DNA from: Pomphorhynchus laevis
Lineage: Eukaryota; Acanthocephala; Palaeacanthocephala; Echinorhynchida; Pomphorhynchidae
DNA length: 64,000 bases
Direction: 5' to 3'
NCBI GenBank assembly: GCA_012934845.2
Contig: WNNJ02000598.1
Coordinates: forward strand, 223,861 to 287,860
A program made the position numbers and the translations under genes. Of the stretch, positions 43,293 through 55,140 are shown piece by piece. Position 1 is the first letter of the stretch, and every line of letters starts with the position of its first letter. The notes under the pieces were generated by a model, which worked only from the letters and a program-made list of their open reading frames with translations, had not been told where the DNA came from and searched no databases.

Positions 43293-44431
43293 CAGGCATC
43301 AATATTAGTAAGAGAGTGTTTATTCCTAAGAAAAAATCCTGCTCATGCCCTAAAGATCTGCGACCCATTTCGATTCAAAATGCCCTCGTGTCGATTTACG
43401 AAAAAGCGCTTGCGCGTAAAATCCGCGACCATTTGATTAGGCGTAATTTGATCCCTCCTGGTTTTCATGGGTTCGTCAAAGGTCGCTCGGTCCATTCAGC
43501 AGTAGGTGAGGTGGAGCAGTTTTGTCGGGAAAATAGCCATCGTCTTGTAGTGGCTGTTTTCCTTGACTTTTCTGCTGCATTTGACCGCATCTCCATTCCC
43601 TTTGTGATCTCTTCTCTCAGGTCCCTCGGGTTGCCTGCGAAAATAGTGAACAGGGTGGAGATACTGCTGTACACCAAGCGATTTTATTATGAAGACGACC
43701 CTGATGCGCGTCAGTTCTACCCTATTACGGGTGTGCCTCAAGGTTCCCCACTTTCTCCTATCTTATATCTTGCTGCTTCCATTAATCTATTTAAAATATT
43801 TAAACGCGAACAACGTCTTGTGGTGTATGCTGATGACACCACAGCCCTGTTCTCTGGACACAGGTGCAAAGACGTAGTTTCTGACATCAGCCGCTTCTTT
43901 TTAAGATTAAAAGACCAGTTACCCGTATCCAATCTTATTTTAAACTCTGCCAAATCGCAGGCGGTTGTCTTTCATGGCACCACTGCAACAAAGAAAAAAC
44001 TTAAGAGATTAGCATTCTCTGCCCTCTCCTCCATATTTGCCTCTGAACCACTCCCCACCTTCACAAGTCGAGTAAAATACCTGGGGTTCACCGTTACGGT
44101 GAACTGGTCGGCGAAAGCTGACCTGGATAGACTCAAACGTATCCTGAAGAAAGCTAGGTGGGCTCTGAAACGGGCCCAACATCTGTCGTTGATAGGGAAA
44201 ACCCAGGTGCGCCTCTGGGGCACCTGGGCTATCTCGGGATTAGTCTTCTTCTCTAGAGGACGTCCCCCAGAGCAAAGGCTAAGGTTTCTTAAGCTCCTCG
44301 TCTCTCGTTTACCCAGCATAGTCCGCGCCGATTGGATTATTCGGGGTGTGAAAGACCCCGGGTGGTTCAGTCGGAAAGCGGCGTGTTGGATCGGTTGGGG
44401 GGCTCAGATCCCCATGGATTTGAGGCCTTGA
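43293..44431 (+). CDS. LINE A ORF2, reverse transcriptase part
   Basis: First Met in this frame is at 43316. RT motifs: 'DLRPISIQN' (block 2), 'HGFVKGRSV', motif A 'VFLDFSAAFDRI', motif B 'GVPQGSPLSPILY', motif C 'VVYADDTTALF', then the thumb with 'VKYLGFTV' and 'WGTWAISGLVFFSRG'. It ends at the stop near 44431 (QIPMDLRP). There is no RNase H domain. Apart from the frameshift before it this half looks functional. Confidence 0.9.
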
Positions 44432-44585
44432 AGCAGGAAAAAGAGCTGGAATACCGATAGATATCGGTCGATTTACATTGACACTAGTCGTTAACGTTTT
44501 TTCTTCATTTATTTATGTTTTCTTTTTTTGTTTCTGTTTTTTCGTGTACATAAGAAAATCATTTATTTATTTATTTATACCAATT

Positions 44586-45110
44586 GGCTCTGGTATTCAA
44601 TCTACTCTGTATGCGGATGACATTAAACTAGTCATAAATAGATATAATTCTAAACAGTTAGTCTCGAGATTAAAGAAATCTATAATACGACAAACAAGTA
44701 GAGCAGGCAAAATGAACTTAGAGTTTAATTTTATTTTTAGATTTTACAGATTATGAAATCAGCTAAAGACAAAATAAAATTAAAAGTAGAAATCATTAAA
44801 TTCCTGCCTAGATTATCGGGAGGTGTATCCTACACACCTGTAGTGAATAGCCTGAAAATTTTAGAATTTGATATAAAAAGTAAATATCGATAAAGGGAGA
44901 CCTTGAATCACGTAGAATACACATGATGATTGGCGTACGAACTGCTATCAGAGCAAAAACTGTGGGAATAAACAAAAAGAAACAAAAGAATCAATGGAAA
45001 GCCTGGGCAATATCAGGACTTCATTTTTCTGCGCGAGGACGCCTACTTGAATGTAGAGTTAACTTCGTCAGTAGAGTATTGCAATGATTATATATTCTAA
45101 AATGAAATTA
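44586..45110 (+). mobile_element. Diverged LINE A-related RT fragment
   Basis: 'GIQSTLYADDIKLV' (44590-44635) is RT motif C. Further on 'WKAWAISGLHFSARGRLLE' (about 45000) parallels 'WGTWAISGLVFFSRGRPPE' of family A. Many changes indicate an older subfamily. It was the target into which copies A1 and A2 inserted. Confidence 0.7.
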
Positions 45111-45239
45111 TCGATCATAGGAAAGTGAGTTTTGCGAGTGACGTCGAAGCAATCACAGATTTTCAAATTCACCGAAATTTCAGCAAATTGCATTTCCTCA
45201 CACTTCCTTGGTTTTAATAAAGATTATTCCTTCTAATCC

Positions 45240-48080
45240 GGCGATGTTTAAATGAAGGTATAAGTAAAAACAAAGAATGAACAAAACAACTTACAGGTCA
45301 GTGCTATGAATTTTGAAGAAGGAGCTTTCTCCTGTAAAAAAGCTCCATAATTTAGTCGAAATCACAATTACATCTAAGCACACGGTGGATTCCGCATTGC
45401 GTTTTCGAATAATGAAATGGCTTTAGCTAATTCCGCATTACGAGAAGGCGGACCACAGGGCAATAACCGCCTCTATACAAAATTTCCAATATAAAGACAT
45501 ATCTAGAAAAGGATGATCTAAACGATCTTCAACAGGCTTTCGGTCTAAGGGACATTCGTTTTATTACAAGAAAAACTGATCGGCACTAACTGTGGCCTTC
45601 GCCACATCAACCTTGGATAATGCAATGGTACTAATGCATTAATAAGAATAATTATAACCCTTTCCTGGGGACAAATATGCAATTCAATCACATATCCTCA
45701 AATAATTTCATATTCTCCCATTACCAAAAATGCCACATGTGAAGGCATTGGGGATCTGCCTGTTCTTTGTTAGGTAGATGCCCAACCTGTGCTGAACCTG
45801 GTCACGATAGGAGTTGTCCTTCTGTTAACGCTCCTACACGTGCTAACTGTGGATATCGACATACCACCTACCCCAAGCGCTGCCGATATTTCAAGAAGTA
45901 CTAAAAACAACATATTCCTAAGTTTTCATCGGCATCTTGTTCCTACGCTTCTGCAGTCAGGATGAATAGAATCGACGAATCAGACTAATAAGAGGTTAGT
46001 GCTCTAAGGCTTGAAATCAGATATATCAAAGAACTAATAGAAATGAGACAGAACGAAACCTTCAAAAATATGGAAAAATTTATACAGATGACGTTAGCTT
46101 CTCTTTTAATGGCAACATATATTCAATTCACAGTACAAAATAGGAGGAGAGAGCAGCAAGAGAACATAGTTCGGAAATATTAAAAAATAAATAAAATTTT
46201 CAACAAAAATGGTAAATGAACCAAAGAAGCCAAGGAATATGGTGATATCACTCCCACCTGTTGCACCAATGCCATAACAAGAGAAGAGAGTGTACCACAA
46301 GTTGAGCTTCAAAGTGGGAAAGGGGACCTTCCGGCTGCTGGGCCTAACTAGTTGGCCCGCTCTTACTACCAGTAAGATAACGCAATGGTTAGTAATCAAG
46401 GATCTATTTCACTGCACATTCTTCAGTCAAATTCTGAAGGTGCTTCTCCTCTTTGTCTTCTATCAGCTCATGACGCATATGTATTAGTTCTGCAGGAAAC
46501 TATATCGATCCGGTCTCCCCAGAATATTACTTGGTTTATTTCACCTCACATATCTACCCACTTTACTCAGTACATAACCCTATCTCACTCCTCTTCATCT
46601 CTAGGTCTTCTAGCATCATTTAAGATCCATTTAAGGTATTCCCTCTTACTTTATATGTCTTGTCCGGCCCTGGTTATTTAGCTATAACACTTTGTAAAGA
46701 CGGTAAGAAACATTTTCATAGCCAATATATATTCGTTCAGAAAAGATTCACAAGCATCGTGACCTCCTGGATCGTTTATTAGGTAGCGGATTTGACATGT
46801 TACTAGGTAATTTTAACGACATGAATGGTCGTTGGATTAAAGCCGCATTTCGCAGAGCCATAGATGATTATATCTTATACATTTACCACCGTATCCTACC
46901 TTTCATTGCACAACAACAAACTAACTTATCGGCATTTACTGCTACATTAGAATTTCTTGTTAAATCCCGTTTGTATTGAGCAGTCGTGCCAATAACCGTC
47001 CACCTCTCATGACCTACTCCGCGGGTGGCTGGATGAAGATACATAGTTGGGGAGGAGGTTTCATTGTGATCCAATCAGAGTGACCCTCTTCAAGGCAGCC
47101 ATCGGATTCTTCCCTGCTATAGGAAATGCGAATTTGACCCGATTTAATTTCTGCCTTACTTTACAAGCTACCGGAATTTTTTCGACTACCTCTAAATATC
47201 GCATATTCAATCCCACCCCGACAAAAAATCAAGGTCATAGAAAAAATGTAACACCTTTCCAATCTCTGCTTCCTTGAGACAGTCTCTCTCGAAAGAATGT
47301 TGGAGTTCTAGGTATGTGCTCTAACTGAGGAAGGATTGGGTGAATATTGCTCGCCTTGACCCTTCTCAGTCTCCTTTCTAGAAGATATTCGAGAAGAAGT
47401 TTGTCAGCTGGAAGGAGAGGGCATCAGGTTGGATTGGTAGCATAGCCCTTGATGAAGTTTTGGAGGAGTCCTTATCCCTACACAATTATGAAGCAACTTC
47501 TTTACCACAATAAATCCTAACCTTGGCGGTTTCAGGAGTTAAGGAGTTCCTTTACGGATATCCTAAACTTTTGGAGGCCGCTTCCAGGAACCTACAAAAA
47601 CCGCGCGCCAATATCTATTCGCATCTGTCACCTGGAGGTTGCCATTACAATGTCATTAGCGACATTATTCGATATTGCAGGAATTAACGTTAGTTGAAGA
47701 TTGTTTTTACCAAAAAGTAATCCGATATCATGTCCTAAATATCTTCGGTCTATTTCAGATCAAAATTTCCACTTTTCCATTTACGAAATAGCGCTTGTGC
47801 GTGAAATCCGCGATCATTTATGTAGATACAATTTAATCCCACCTGGTTATCATGGGTTTGTGAAAGATCTCTTTGTCCATTCAGCTATCGGTAAAGTGCA
47901 CAAGTTTAAAAAACAGTAATCAGCTTGCTTTAGATGTTTTTCTCGACTTTTCTGCTGTATTTGAATGTATCTCTATTCCTTTTGTTATATCTTATATCAT
48001 GCTCCTTGTGTTGCCTACGAGAATTTTTAACAGGGTGAAAATTTTGCTACATTCAAAGCGATTCTTTTACAAAAATCGTA
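45240..48080 (+). mobile_element. LINE family A, decayed near full-length copy A3
   Basis: An ORF1 relic (45290-46060, with a zinc-knuckle stretch around 45740-45900, 'PTCAEPGHDRSCPS'). Endonuclease near 46390-47060 ('SISLHILQSNSEGAS', 'VLQETISI', 'LLGNFNDMNGRW'). Linker and RT start near 47700-48065 ('YLRSISDQN', 'GYHGFVKDL', 'FLDFSAVFE'). It is cut at about 48080 by the start of another LINE A ORF1 piece. Many stops and frameshifts. Confidence 0.82.
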
Positions 48081-48084
48081 CTGC

Positions 48085-49190
48085 TCTCTCTTCCACTGAT
48101 ATAGCTAAGGAATATCTGAGTTATTTCAGCACACAACTTGGACAATATAGCACAGAGGAATACCGACCCATAGGTGGCTCAATAATAATTAATAATATTA
48201 TTCTCGACTTAGTGCCTGAAAATATCTTTGATACAATGTCAATTGCATTTGGCTATACAACCCATGGGAACACATTATTCCTAGCAAAGAACAAGCACAA
48301 CCTCTTTATTTGGACCAATCTATCTTTCGTCAACCTATCCATTGATGAGTACACCTATTCTCACTGTTTGAATTGACAAAAATGGTTGGTATTGGCAATC
48401 TTCATGCAAAAAAGTGCAACTCTGTCATACATGCAGCGATAATACTCAACACGACGGGAACAATTGTGACAATAAATCACTGTGCTGTTCCAACTGCCAT
48501 CTGGATCACCCTGCATGGTACCGAAGTGCAAATTTTTTAAGTGCAAATTGTTTTGTACACGGGCAAGTACTTAAGAACAGGGCCCAAGAATGATACATTG
48601 CCAAGGCATCTGCTTTTGTACATCCATCAAACTGCAGACACAATATAGAGCAAATTAAATTTAAATGAGGATTGCGACGGTGTAATAGCATTTAAATTAG
48701 AAGAAAGATGGCAAAAACCAACGCAAAATTTATTAAATTGAATATTTCGATGCCTAGCTGGCATCATCTTCAGCAATTGAAATTTGCTAGAACAAGAAAT
48801 TTTGCTAAATTTTGCAAGAAAATTTAGTGTTCTAGCAAATTACAATTGCTGAAGATGATGCCAGCTAGGCATCGAAATATTCAATTTAATAAATTTTGCG
48901 TTGGTTTTTGCCATCTTTCTTCTAATTTAAACAATATAGAGGCACTTTGAGGCATCTGCTTTTGTGCATCCATCATACTGCAGCATGAACGGTATTGTTT
49001 GTCTGATGGATATAACACAGGCGTAGACAATAAAGCATATAGATGTATTATTCCACAAACTTATCGGAATGTTGTTTCATAGCTCATATCAGACTACACC
49101 CGAACCTAAAGCATCAACGAAACGATATTTTTCAATAAACGGACCTTACAAGATTAAGCTATAAAAATGCACAAGTTGAATTAAGAAAAA
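48085..49190 (+). mobile_element. LINE family A copy A5, ORF1 part
   Basis: 'YTYSHCLN' (near 48350) and the knuckle-like Cys stretches after it match ORF1 of A2. 'SYQTTPEPKAS' (49088) onward may be its C-terminal end. The same copy resumes at 53510 after LINE C. A fold-back element (48697-48930) lies within it. Confidence 0.7.
48693..48932. repeat. Near-perfect palindrome with hammerhead-like core
   Basis: Arms about 48693-48784 and 48846-48932 are nearly exact complements around an AT-rich centre. The right arm reads CTGAAGAT-GATGCC-AGCTA-GGCATC-GAAATATTC, a perfect six-pair stem between the same flanks as at 18960 but with entirely different stem bases. A ~34-base direct repeat ('aggcatctgcttttgt...', 48603 and 48952) lies on its two sides, suggesting a target duplication or local rearrangement. 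Confidence 0.9.
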
Positions 49191-49268
49191 AATGTTGATA
49201 CCCCGGAAGTTCACTCAACGATGTCAGCTCAGGTGGTGAAAGCAGTTCATCTTACAATATATTTCACA

Positions 49269-50464
49269 ATGAAGAAAGCAAATTCGAAGAGAGCGTCAAA
49301 CACTATACATATCACGCAACATCGTAATGCGTATAAGCGGCTAGAGGTCGAATGCTGCAATAAAGGCTGTGAAGTATGGTCTATTGTCGACATTCCTTTA
49401 AATACCGAGTCGTCACTAAAGAGCAAGGACTTTTATTGCGGCTTTTGTTCTGTTACAATGATTTCGGCCCTCCAAATGAAACTAGTGCAAGATATGGTTT
49501 GTGATTTGAATTGTTGTGATATATCGTTACCTCTCAACTTAAATGACGTTCGTGTCTCTCAAGACAGTATGGACCATCAAACTTCGATAAACACCTGTAC
49601 CGTTAATTCTGTCGTTAAGCTGCCATTAGATGACAGTTCAACTCCTGACCTATGTGAACCGCGGATTGAATTACTTTCACTGTCATAGACGCATCAACAC
49701 GATAATACTTCAAATACCGAACTTCAAATGCTGTCATCCTTTCAGGACAAAGAAAAATCGGTCATATATTTTGAACAAACTACACCAGCTGTAAACAAAG
49801 TAAGGGTATGGCGTAACTCCCTATTGCAACCTACACGAAAGACTGGATCGACAGACCATCAATTGGGTGAAATCAGAGGTAGCGATTCGAGTGGGGCCAT
49901 CGATAGAAAACAGAAGGCCAAAAATAAGAATAAATCAGGAAATTATTTACCTTCAAATGGTCAGAGCATTTCTTTGGACAACGCTCCTTCTACAAACTAC
50001 CGTTCGCATCCAAATAGGTCTTGCAATATCCCATTAAGTGGTATCCCTGAATCAAAGGCCAGTAACTCACAAACACGTATGAATGACGATGTGTCCAGCC
50101 TCCGTACTGTGTTCTGTCAGTTACTCTTAGAAGGTGATGAGAAGCTAGCTTCTACTCTGAAGGTTACAAAGTTGTTTCGACTTGGAAAAAGGTGGTAGAG
50201 AAACCAAGATTGTTGAAAGTTGTATTATCTTCCGCAAAACATGCAGACCTTTTGCTCAAACGTGGTTTTCGACTTAAAGATTATCCACATCGTATTCTTA
50301 AGGATCTGAGTCTCGAAGATCGTTTAAAGTTGAAAGAAGCAAAAACAGAATTACGAAACCGGCTATCTGAAGGTGAAACGAACTTATGCATACGAAATTT
50401 TCAGGTTGTCAGGTGGCGCCCAGTAGTTCGTTGGAATCCCATAACGATCAACAGCGTCACTTAG
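49269..50464 (+). pseudogene. LINE C ORF1, broken
   Basis: The N-terminal module C-x4-C-x-V-W with CGFC 30 residues later could bind zinc. The C-terminal part ('LKDLSLEDRLKLKEAKTELR', 'GETNLCIRNFQVV') is shared with LINE D and LINE B and is reminiscent of the RNA-binding end of L1-type ORF1. A stop near 49686 and a frame change near 50195 break it. Confidence 0.75.
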
Positions 50465-52335
50465 CAGTATCCAGTTTGAATCTTGCTTGTTCGTCAGGAA
50501 AAGGTAGTTTCAACAGTCATTCATCGCAACTCTTGGATAGCGTTAGTTTCAATTCTGATCTGGGACACTTAGTTTCATTCAACAAATTATTCACCGTTCC
50601 TAGTAATCCCTTACCACAACCCACACGCTATTTATCGATTGGGTATTCTAATCTTCGTAGTTTGCCTGTTCAAATAGTGGAGTTGAAGTATCACATGCTT
50701 TCTCATTCGAATGATATTTTCTGCGTTGCTGAATCCTGGTTGCATCAATATATTGTCGATACCACTGTGAACATTCCTGGATTTCGCCTTCTACGAAGCG
50801 ACAGGATATCAGGTAGGCGAGGTGGCGGTGTCGCCGCGTATGTCAGAGAAAATTTCCTCGTATCTGAGGTGTTGAATATTTGTGACCCTTGTGGGTCGTT
50901 TGAGACTCTATGTTTCGTATTGATCACTCAGCGACCAGTATGAATTTTTGCGTCGTGTATCGATCTCCGTCAGTAATTGCAGACACTGATCAACTAAAAC
51001 TTATTTTACAATCGGTATGTTCCTCTCCTCACTTTATTCTTTTGGGCGATTTTAATCTTCCACGATCTAGATGGTCAGACTATGTCTTTTCTGATGGTAG
51101 TTCCACGGAAAGGGAAATATCTGAGTTCCTTGCTGAGGAACTCATGCTGATTCAGCACGTACAAGAACCAACTTGCTTAACGTCAAAATCGGATTCGGTA
51201 CTTGATCTGGTGTTTTCCAGATATGTAGGAGACATAATCAAAGTTGATCATCTCCCTCCTTTAGGAAGTAGTGACCACTGCTTGCTCTCCTTGACGGCTG
51301 TCCCTTATTCCAGATTATGTCCACCTTGCTCAAAAACTTCCAAACGTCATTGGTCGAAAGTGAGAAGAGAAGATGTTTTGAGAGTTTACAACCAATTCCC
51401 GTGTACTTTCATGAACACGGACAAGCTATCATTGAATATGATCACTGATTACCTACATAAATTATCTGATATTCTTGCCCCTATGCGCGAATCCTCTTAT
51501 GCTGCTTAGTCACCTGCATGGATAGATTCCAACGTCAGACAACTAATAAGTTCAAGAAATTGTTTATGGAAGCTTCAGCGTTCTGACTGTAGTTTCTCTG
51601 CCAGATATAAATATGTTCGAAATCTTTGTACTAGAGTGAAAGCAACAAAACGATGTGCATTCAAATCGTCTATCGCTAATAATGTAACACGAAATCCAAA
51701 ACTATTCTGGGCTTATGTTCGTCGCAACAGAACCCTTAACACAGAAATCAAGTATGTCCTTAATGCGGAGGGATGTATGATAATTTCTCAGATTGGTATT
51801 GTGGAATGCCTTGCTACGTCTTTTTCGCTACTGACAAATAATTCACATAGAGCTTCTATCACTTCGCATGGTGTAGCATTAGGGCAATCTTCGCGTTTTC
51901 TTCCAGTAACGATTAGTGAGATTGTAAGTCAGCTTGATCAGCTTGACCCATTTAGCTCTACTGGCCCTGATGACATTTCTCCGTTTCTCTTGAAGAATTT
52001 ATCTAGATATTTGGCTCCTTCCCTTCTTGCTATTTTTGAGAACAGTTTGACCAGTGGATGTGTTCCTAAAGTCTGGAAAAACTGCCATCGTAGTTCCGAT
52101 CCCAAAGAAAACCATTGCAACGGCTTGTACTGACTATAGACCAATCAGCCTGACTAGTTCTCTATGCAAAGTGCTTGAAAAGTTGATCGCCACCCGGATC
52201 AGGCATCACTTGAGGGAACTCGGAATAATGTCGTCTTCTCAGCACGGTTTCCTCCCTGGTCGTTCCTGCTTAACAAACTTATTGACTTCACGCGAAATGT
52301 GGGTTGAGGCGGTCAGTCGCGGCCAATGAATCAAT

Positions 52336-53364
52336 GTGGTATTCATTGACTTTTCAAGAGCATTCGATCGGGTGCCGCATGAGAGTTTGGTAGCATTACT
52401 ATTTAACTACGGAATTCTTGTAATGTTGTGTAAGTGGATTCAAGATTTCCTACGTAATCGATTCTTTAGGGTGAGAGTTGGCACCCATCTTTCCACTCTT
52501 AGACGCGTTTACTGTGGTGTTCCGCAGGGTACCGTACTAGGACCTCTGCTGTTTATTGTGTTCCTTAACGATTTGTTGCTGCGGATTCAGAGTCCCTGTC
52601 TTGCTTTTGCTGACGACCTCAAACTATGGTATGTAGATGATATTGATCCGCTTGGCATTTCCCTGCAGGAAGACCTTAATGAAATATACCAATGGAGTGG
52701 GGCTACTGGAATGAAGATCAATGTTGACAAATGCGGCCACATGAAATTAGGAAGGCGTTGCGATGACCGTCGTTTTCGCCTAGGAACTTCAATTCTTAAT
52801 GTCGTCATGGAGTATAGGGATCTGGGTGTCATGGTGCATAGGACATTGAAATCCCGATCAAATACAGAGTTTGCCTATAGCAAGGCTTTGCGAGCTATGT
52901 ACTGCGTCAAAAATGCATTTAATCGTATTAATCCATACGTCTTCAAACGGCTTTACTGCGCTCTTGTTCGCCCGCGTATAGAGTACTGCGTGCAAGCAGT
53001 TTTTCCGCACACTAATGGAGAGTTCAATAGACTAGAGTCAATCCTTCGTAGAGGTTCTCGAATGTGTATGGATGGATCATATTCATATCATGAGCGGCTT
53101 GAATTTCTAAAGATACCATCTTTGGGTCAGAGGCTATATTACCTAGACCTTGTTGCATTATGGCGAATGGTTAATGGGATAGATGGGTTTCCCTCGTGCT
53201 ATGTTAAAGTTTGTTCTCAGACGCGTCGTGGCCACCCGTTGAAACTATTTAAGTTTCCCCACGGTAAAGTAGTGAGTTTGGCTAGGCTCTCACATCGAGC
53301 ATTAAACGCCTGGAACACGTTGCCAGTAGAAATATCATGTACAAAGGACTGCTCTCAATGTTAA
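52336..53364 (+). CDS. LINE C reverse transcriptase, C-terminal two thirds
   Basis: 342 residues in one frame: motif A 'VFIDFSRAFDRVPH', motif B 'GVPQGTVLGPLLF', motif C 'AFADDLKLW', then 'DLGVMVHRTLK' and the CR1-type thumb ending 'RALNAWNTLP'. A stop just upstream at 52327 separates it from the fingers region (51636-52320, 'DYRPISLTSSLCK', 'QHGFLPGRSC'). Confidence 0.9.
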   Translation: MVFIDFSRAFDRVPHESLVALLFNYGILVMLCKWIQDFLRNRFFRVRVGTHLSTLRRVYCGVPQGTVLGPLLFIVFLNDLLLRIQSPCLAFADDLKLWYVDDIDPLGISLQEDLNEIYQWSGATGMKINVDKCGHMKLGRRCDDRRFRLGTSILNVVMEYRDLGVMVHRTLKSRSNTEFAYSKALRAMYCVKNAFNRINPYVFKRLYCALVRPRIEYCVQAVFPHTNGEFNRLESILRRGSRMCMDGSYSYHERLEFLKIPSLGQRLYYLDLVALWRMVNGIDGFPSCYVKVCSQTRRGHPLKLFKFPHGKVVSLARLSHRALNAWNTLPVEISCTKDCSQC

Positions 53365-53509
53365 GTTCAACTGCGTCAGTGGATTAACGATCATGTCATT
53401 CCGGATGTGTACAATATTATGTAACCGCTATTTACTTATTTTTTTATATTTTCCTATGTGATCAGTTGAAACAGCCATTTGGCTATAACTTGTAATACTA
53501 CTAATAATA

Positions 53510-53938
53510 ATGATTGGTTCTGGCAGTGGAAAGAGTACCTTCCTTACGCCGTCCCAACTAGTAGCCTGTTTATTCCGCTTGTAGTCAACCTAAACTTATA
53601 AGTAACCCTATTACACTCGATATTTTTACAGTGGAATTCGGGAAGTGCCAATGTTTTTCGCCATCTATATGGTCGATGTGCAGACGTTATTGTTCTTCAG
53701 AAGACTAAACCGATTTGGTTCCTAGAACATTACTATATTTTTACGACAACACATAACTATTCTTTATGCTCTGCAATATAATCGCTCCACACTCTTCATC
53801 TTAAGGTCACCTCATCTCTAGTTATATGCTACTCAAGTTCATACCTTCTATTTAATTATTCTTGTCAGGCCTGATTTTGTTTAGCTATAAAACTGTGTAA
53901 GGATGGTAAGCGCAGTAGTCTAGCATATATAGTAGTCT
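53510..53938 (+). mobile_element. LINE family A copy A5, continuation after LINE C
   Basis: 53510-53565 matches the ORF1 3' end ('GSGSGKSTFLTPSQL' versus 'GAGGGKGNLPAPSSV'). 53630 onward matches the endonuclease start ('LQWNSGSAN', 'CADVIVLQ'). Together with 48085-49190 it frames LINE C. It is cut at 53940 by a LINE B 3' end. Confidence 0.75.
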
Positions 53939-54108
53939 AAAAAAAGATTTATTTTAACGTGACAAATGCGTGCCAGCGCACGCTTACATGACCACCACAA
54001 CAACAAAAAAGAAACAGAAATCTAAATCATGTGCTGAGGAGGTGGGTACGGATGCGGCATTTGAATGCTTGCGTGCGCCGCAAGCATTTGCCACGTGAAA
54101 ATAATTTT
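53939..54108 (-). mobile_element. LINE B 3'-end fragment with opposed tails
   Basis: 53941-54050 is the family 3' end on the minus strand (A run, then the hairpin GCGTGC/GCACGC). 54060-54108 is a second, shorter 3' end on the plus strand ('gcatttgccacgtgaaaataat' then T run). It is thus a miniature inverted insertion, possibly another twin-priming product reduced to its ends. Confidence 0.7.
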
Positions 54109-54117
54109 TTTAATTCG

Positions 54118-54735
54118 AGGTTATTGTGAAAGACCGTTCGTATCGAATACTCCGCGATTTATCTCCAAAAGAGCGGTTGAAGTCAAGAGAAGCACACAGT
54201 GATTTACGAAGTCGTCTATTTAAAGGCGAAGCTAATCTTTGTATACAAAATTTTCGGGTTGTCAGGTGGCGCACAGTTGTTCGTTGGAATTTAGTTACTT
54301 CCTTGATTGTCGGCAATTCACACAGCGTTTAAGTGCGACTATCACAGTCGCGAAAGTAGCACGAATACCAATTTACCGGAGTCATCGTGCAATAAAGTTG
54401 GTATAGATATATTATCGGAACGTTTAATCTCATTTAGTAGCATATATTGTAATACTTTGAAATACTCTCAATGCAAAGCCATGGGCTATTTGACAGTCGT
54501 TGTTTTAATCTTCGCAGTTTGATTACACAATTAGTAGAGTTAATGCGTCATTTACTGTCACACATACGATGTATTCTGTGTCACTGAATCGTGGCTTCAT
54601 CAATATATTGTTGATGTTGCTGCTTATATTCCGGGGTATCGCATACTTCGAAGCTATATGAAGTCAAGCAAACGTCGTGGAGGGGTTGTCACCTATGTTC
54701 GAGATAATCTTTTGATTTCTGACGTTTCTAATTAT
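54118..54735 (+). mobile_element. LINE family C copy C2, left part
   Basis: ORF1 end ('DRSYRILRDLSPKERLK', 'GEANLCIQNFRVVRW', 54126-54300) and endonuclease start ('RRGGVVTYVRDNLLISDVSN', to 54735). The text continues at about 59185 ('CDPSGSYKIL'), so LINE D interrupts it. Confidence 0.82.
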
Positions 54736-55140
54736 TATTAATTGACAACAAATAAAGCCGAGGCTCTTTACAAGTTGCTTCACAAAAAAAAGAATAAAAA
54801 GAATAAGAGTCGATTTGTCTCTCCCTTATCAGATGAACTACTGAAAATCCCACCGTTGTCTTGAGAAGGAAGGATCATCATCCAGTAAGGCGCAAAAACT
54901 TGAAGAAGTAGACGACAAAACGGTCGCACTCTGAAGCGAATTCCAAGATCGTACGACTCGTTTGGCAAAGCAGGAAACTGCATGCATGTACCTTTGTGTT
55001 TTCAGCATCAGGGGGTGTCCGCGAAGAGAAGGTTGACCTCTCAGTTGCAGTAGATGTGACAGTGAATGATCTTTAGTATGCAAAATTTTCCAAACAAGAG
55101 AGATCTCGCTTGTCATGGATATATCGCAGACAAGGCATAT

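Larger units (their letters stand above)
40740..44576 (+). mobile_element. LINE family A, nearly intact full-length copy A2
   Basis: About 3.84 kb: almost no 5' UTR, ORF1 with zinc knuckles, ORF2 with endonuclease and reverse transcriptase, and a 3' UTR ending in (ATTT)n. It is flanked by ATACCAATT (40731-40739 and 44577-44585), a nine-base target-site duplication. There is no RNase H. The layout fits the Jockey-type non-LTR group, but clade placement needs a tree. One frameshift separates the two halves of ORF2. The right flank is a diverged RT fragment (44586-45110), so the target was an older LINE relic. Confidence 0.92.
49195..53510 (+). mobile_element. LINE family C (CR1-like), full-length copy C1
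   Basis: ORF1 from about 49269 (Cys-rich module 'CCNKGCEVWS' then 'FYCGFC'; later 'NLCIRNFQVVRW') to 50464. Endonuclease 50620-51509 ('GYSNLRSLP', 'VAESWL', 'LLGDFNLPRSRW', 'GSSDHCLLS'). RT from about 51640 to 53364. The 3' end near 53510 closes with a few AAT-type units. The main frame is broken about five times. Inserted into LINE A copy A5 in the same orientation. Confidence 0.88.

Noticed and set aside
40482-44576. LTR-type element, suggested by 240-base direct repeats at both ends
   Set aside because: The coding parts are LINE-type, the repeats contain ORF2 coding sequence and an (ATTT)n tail, and each copy has its own target-site duplication.
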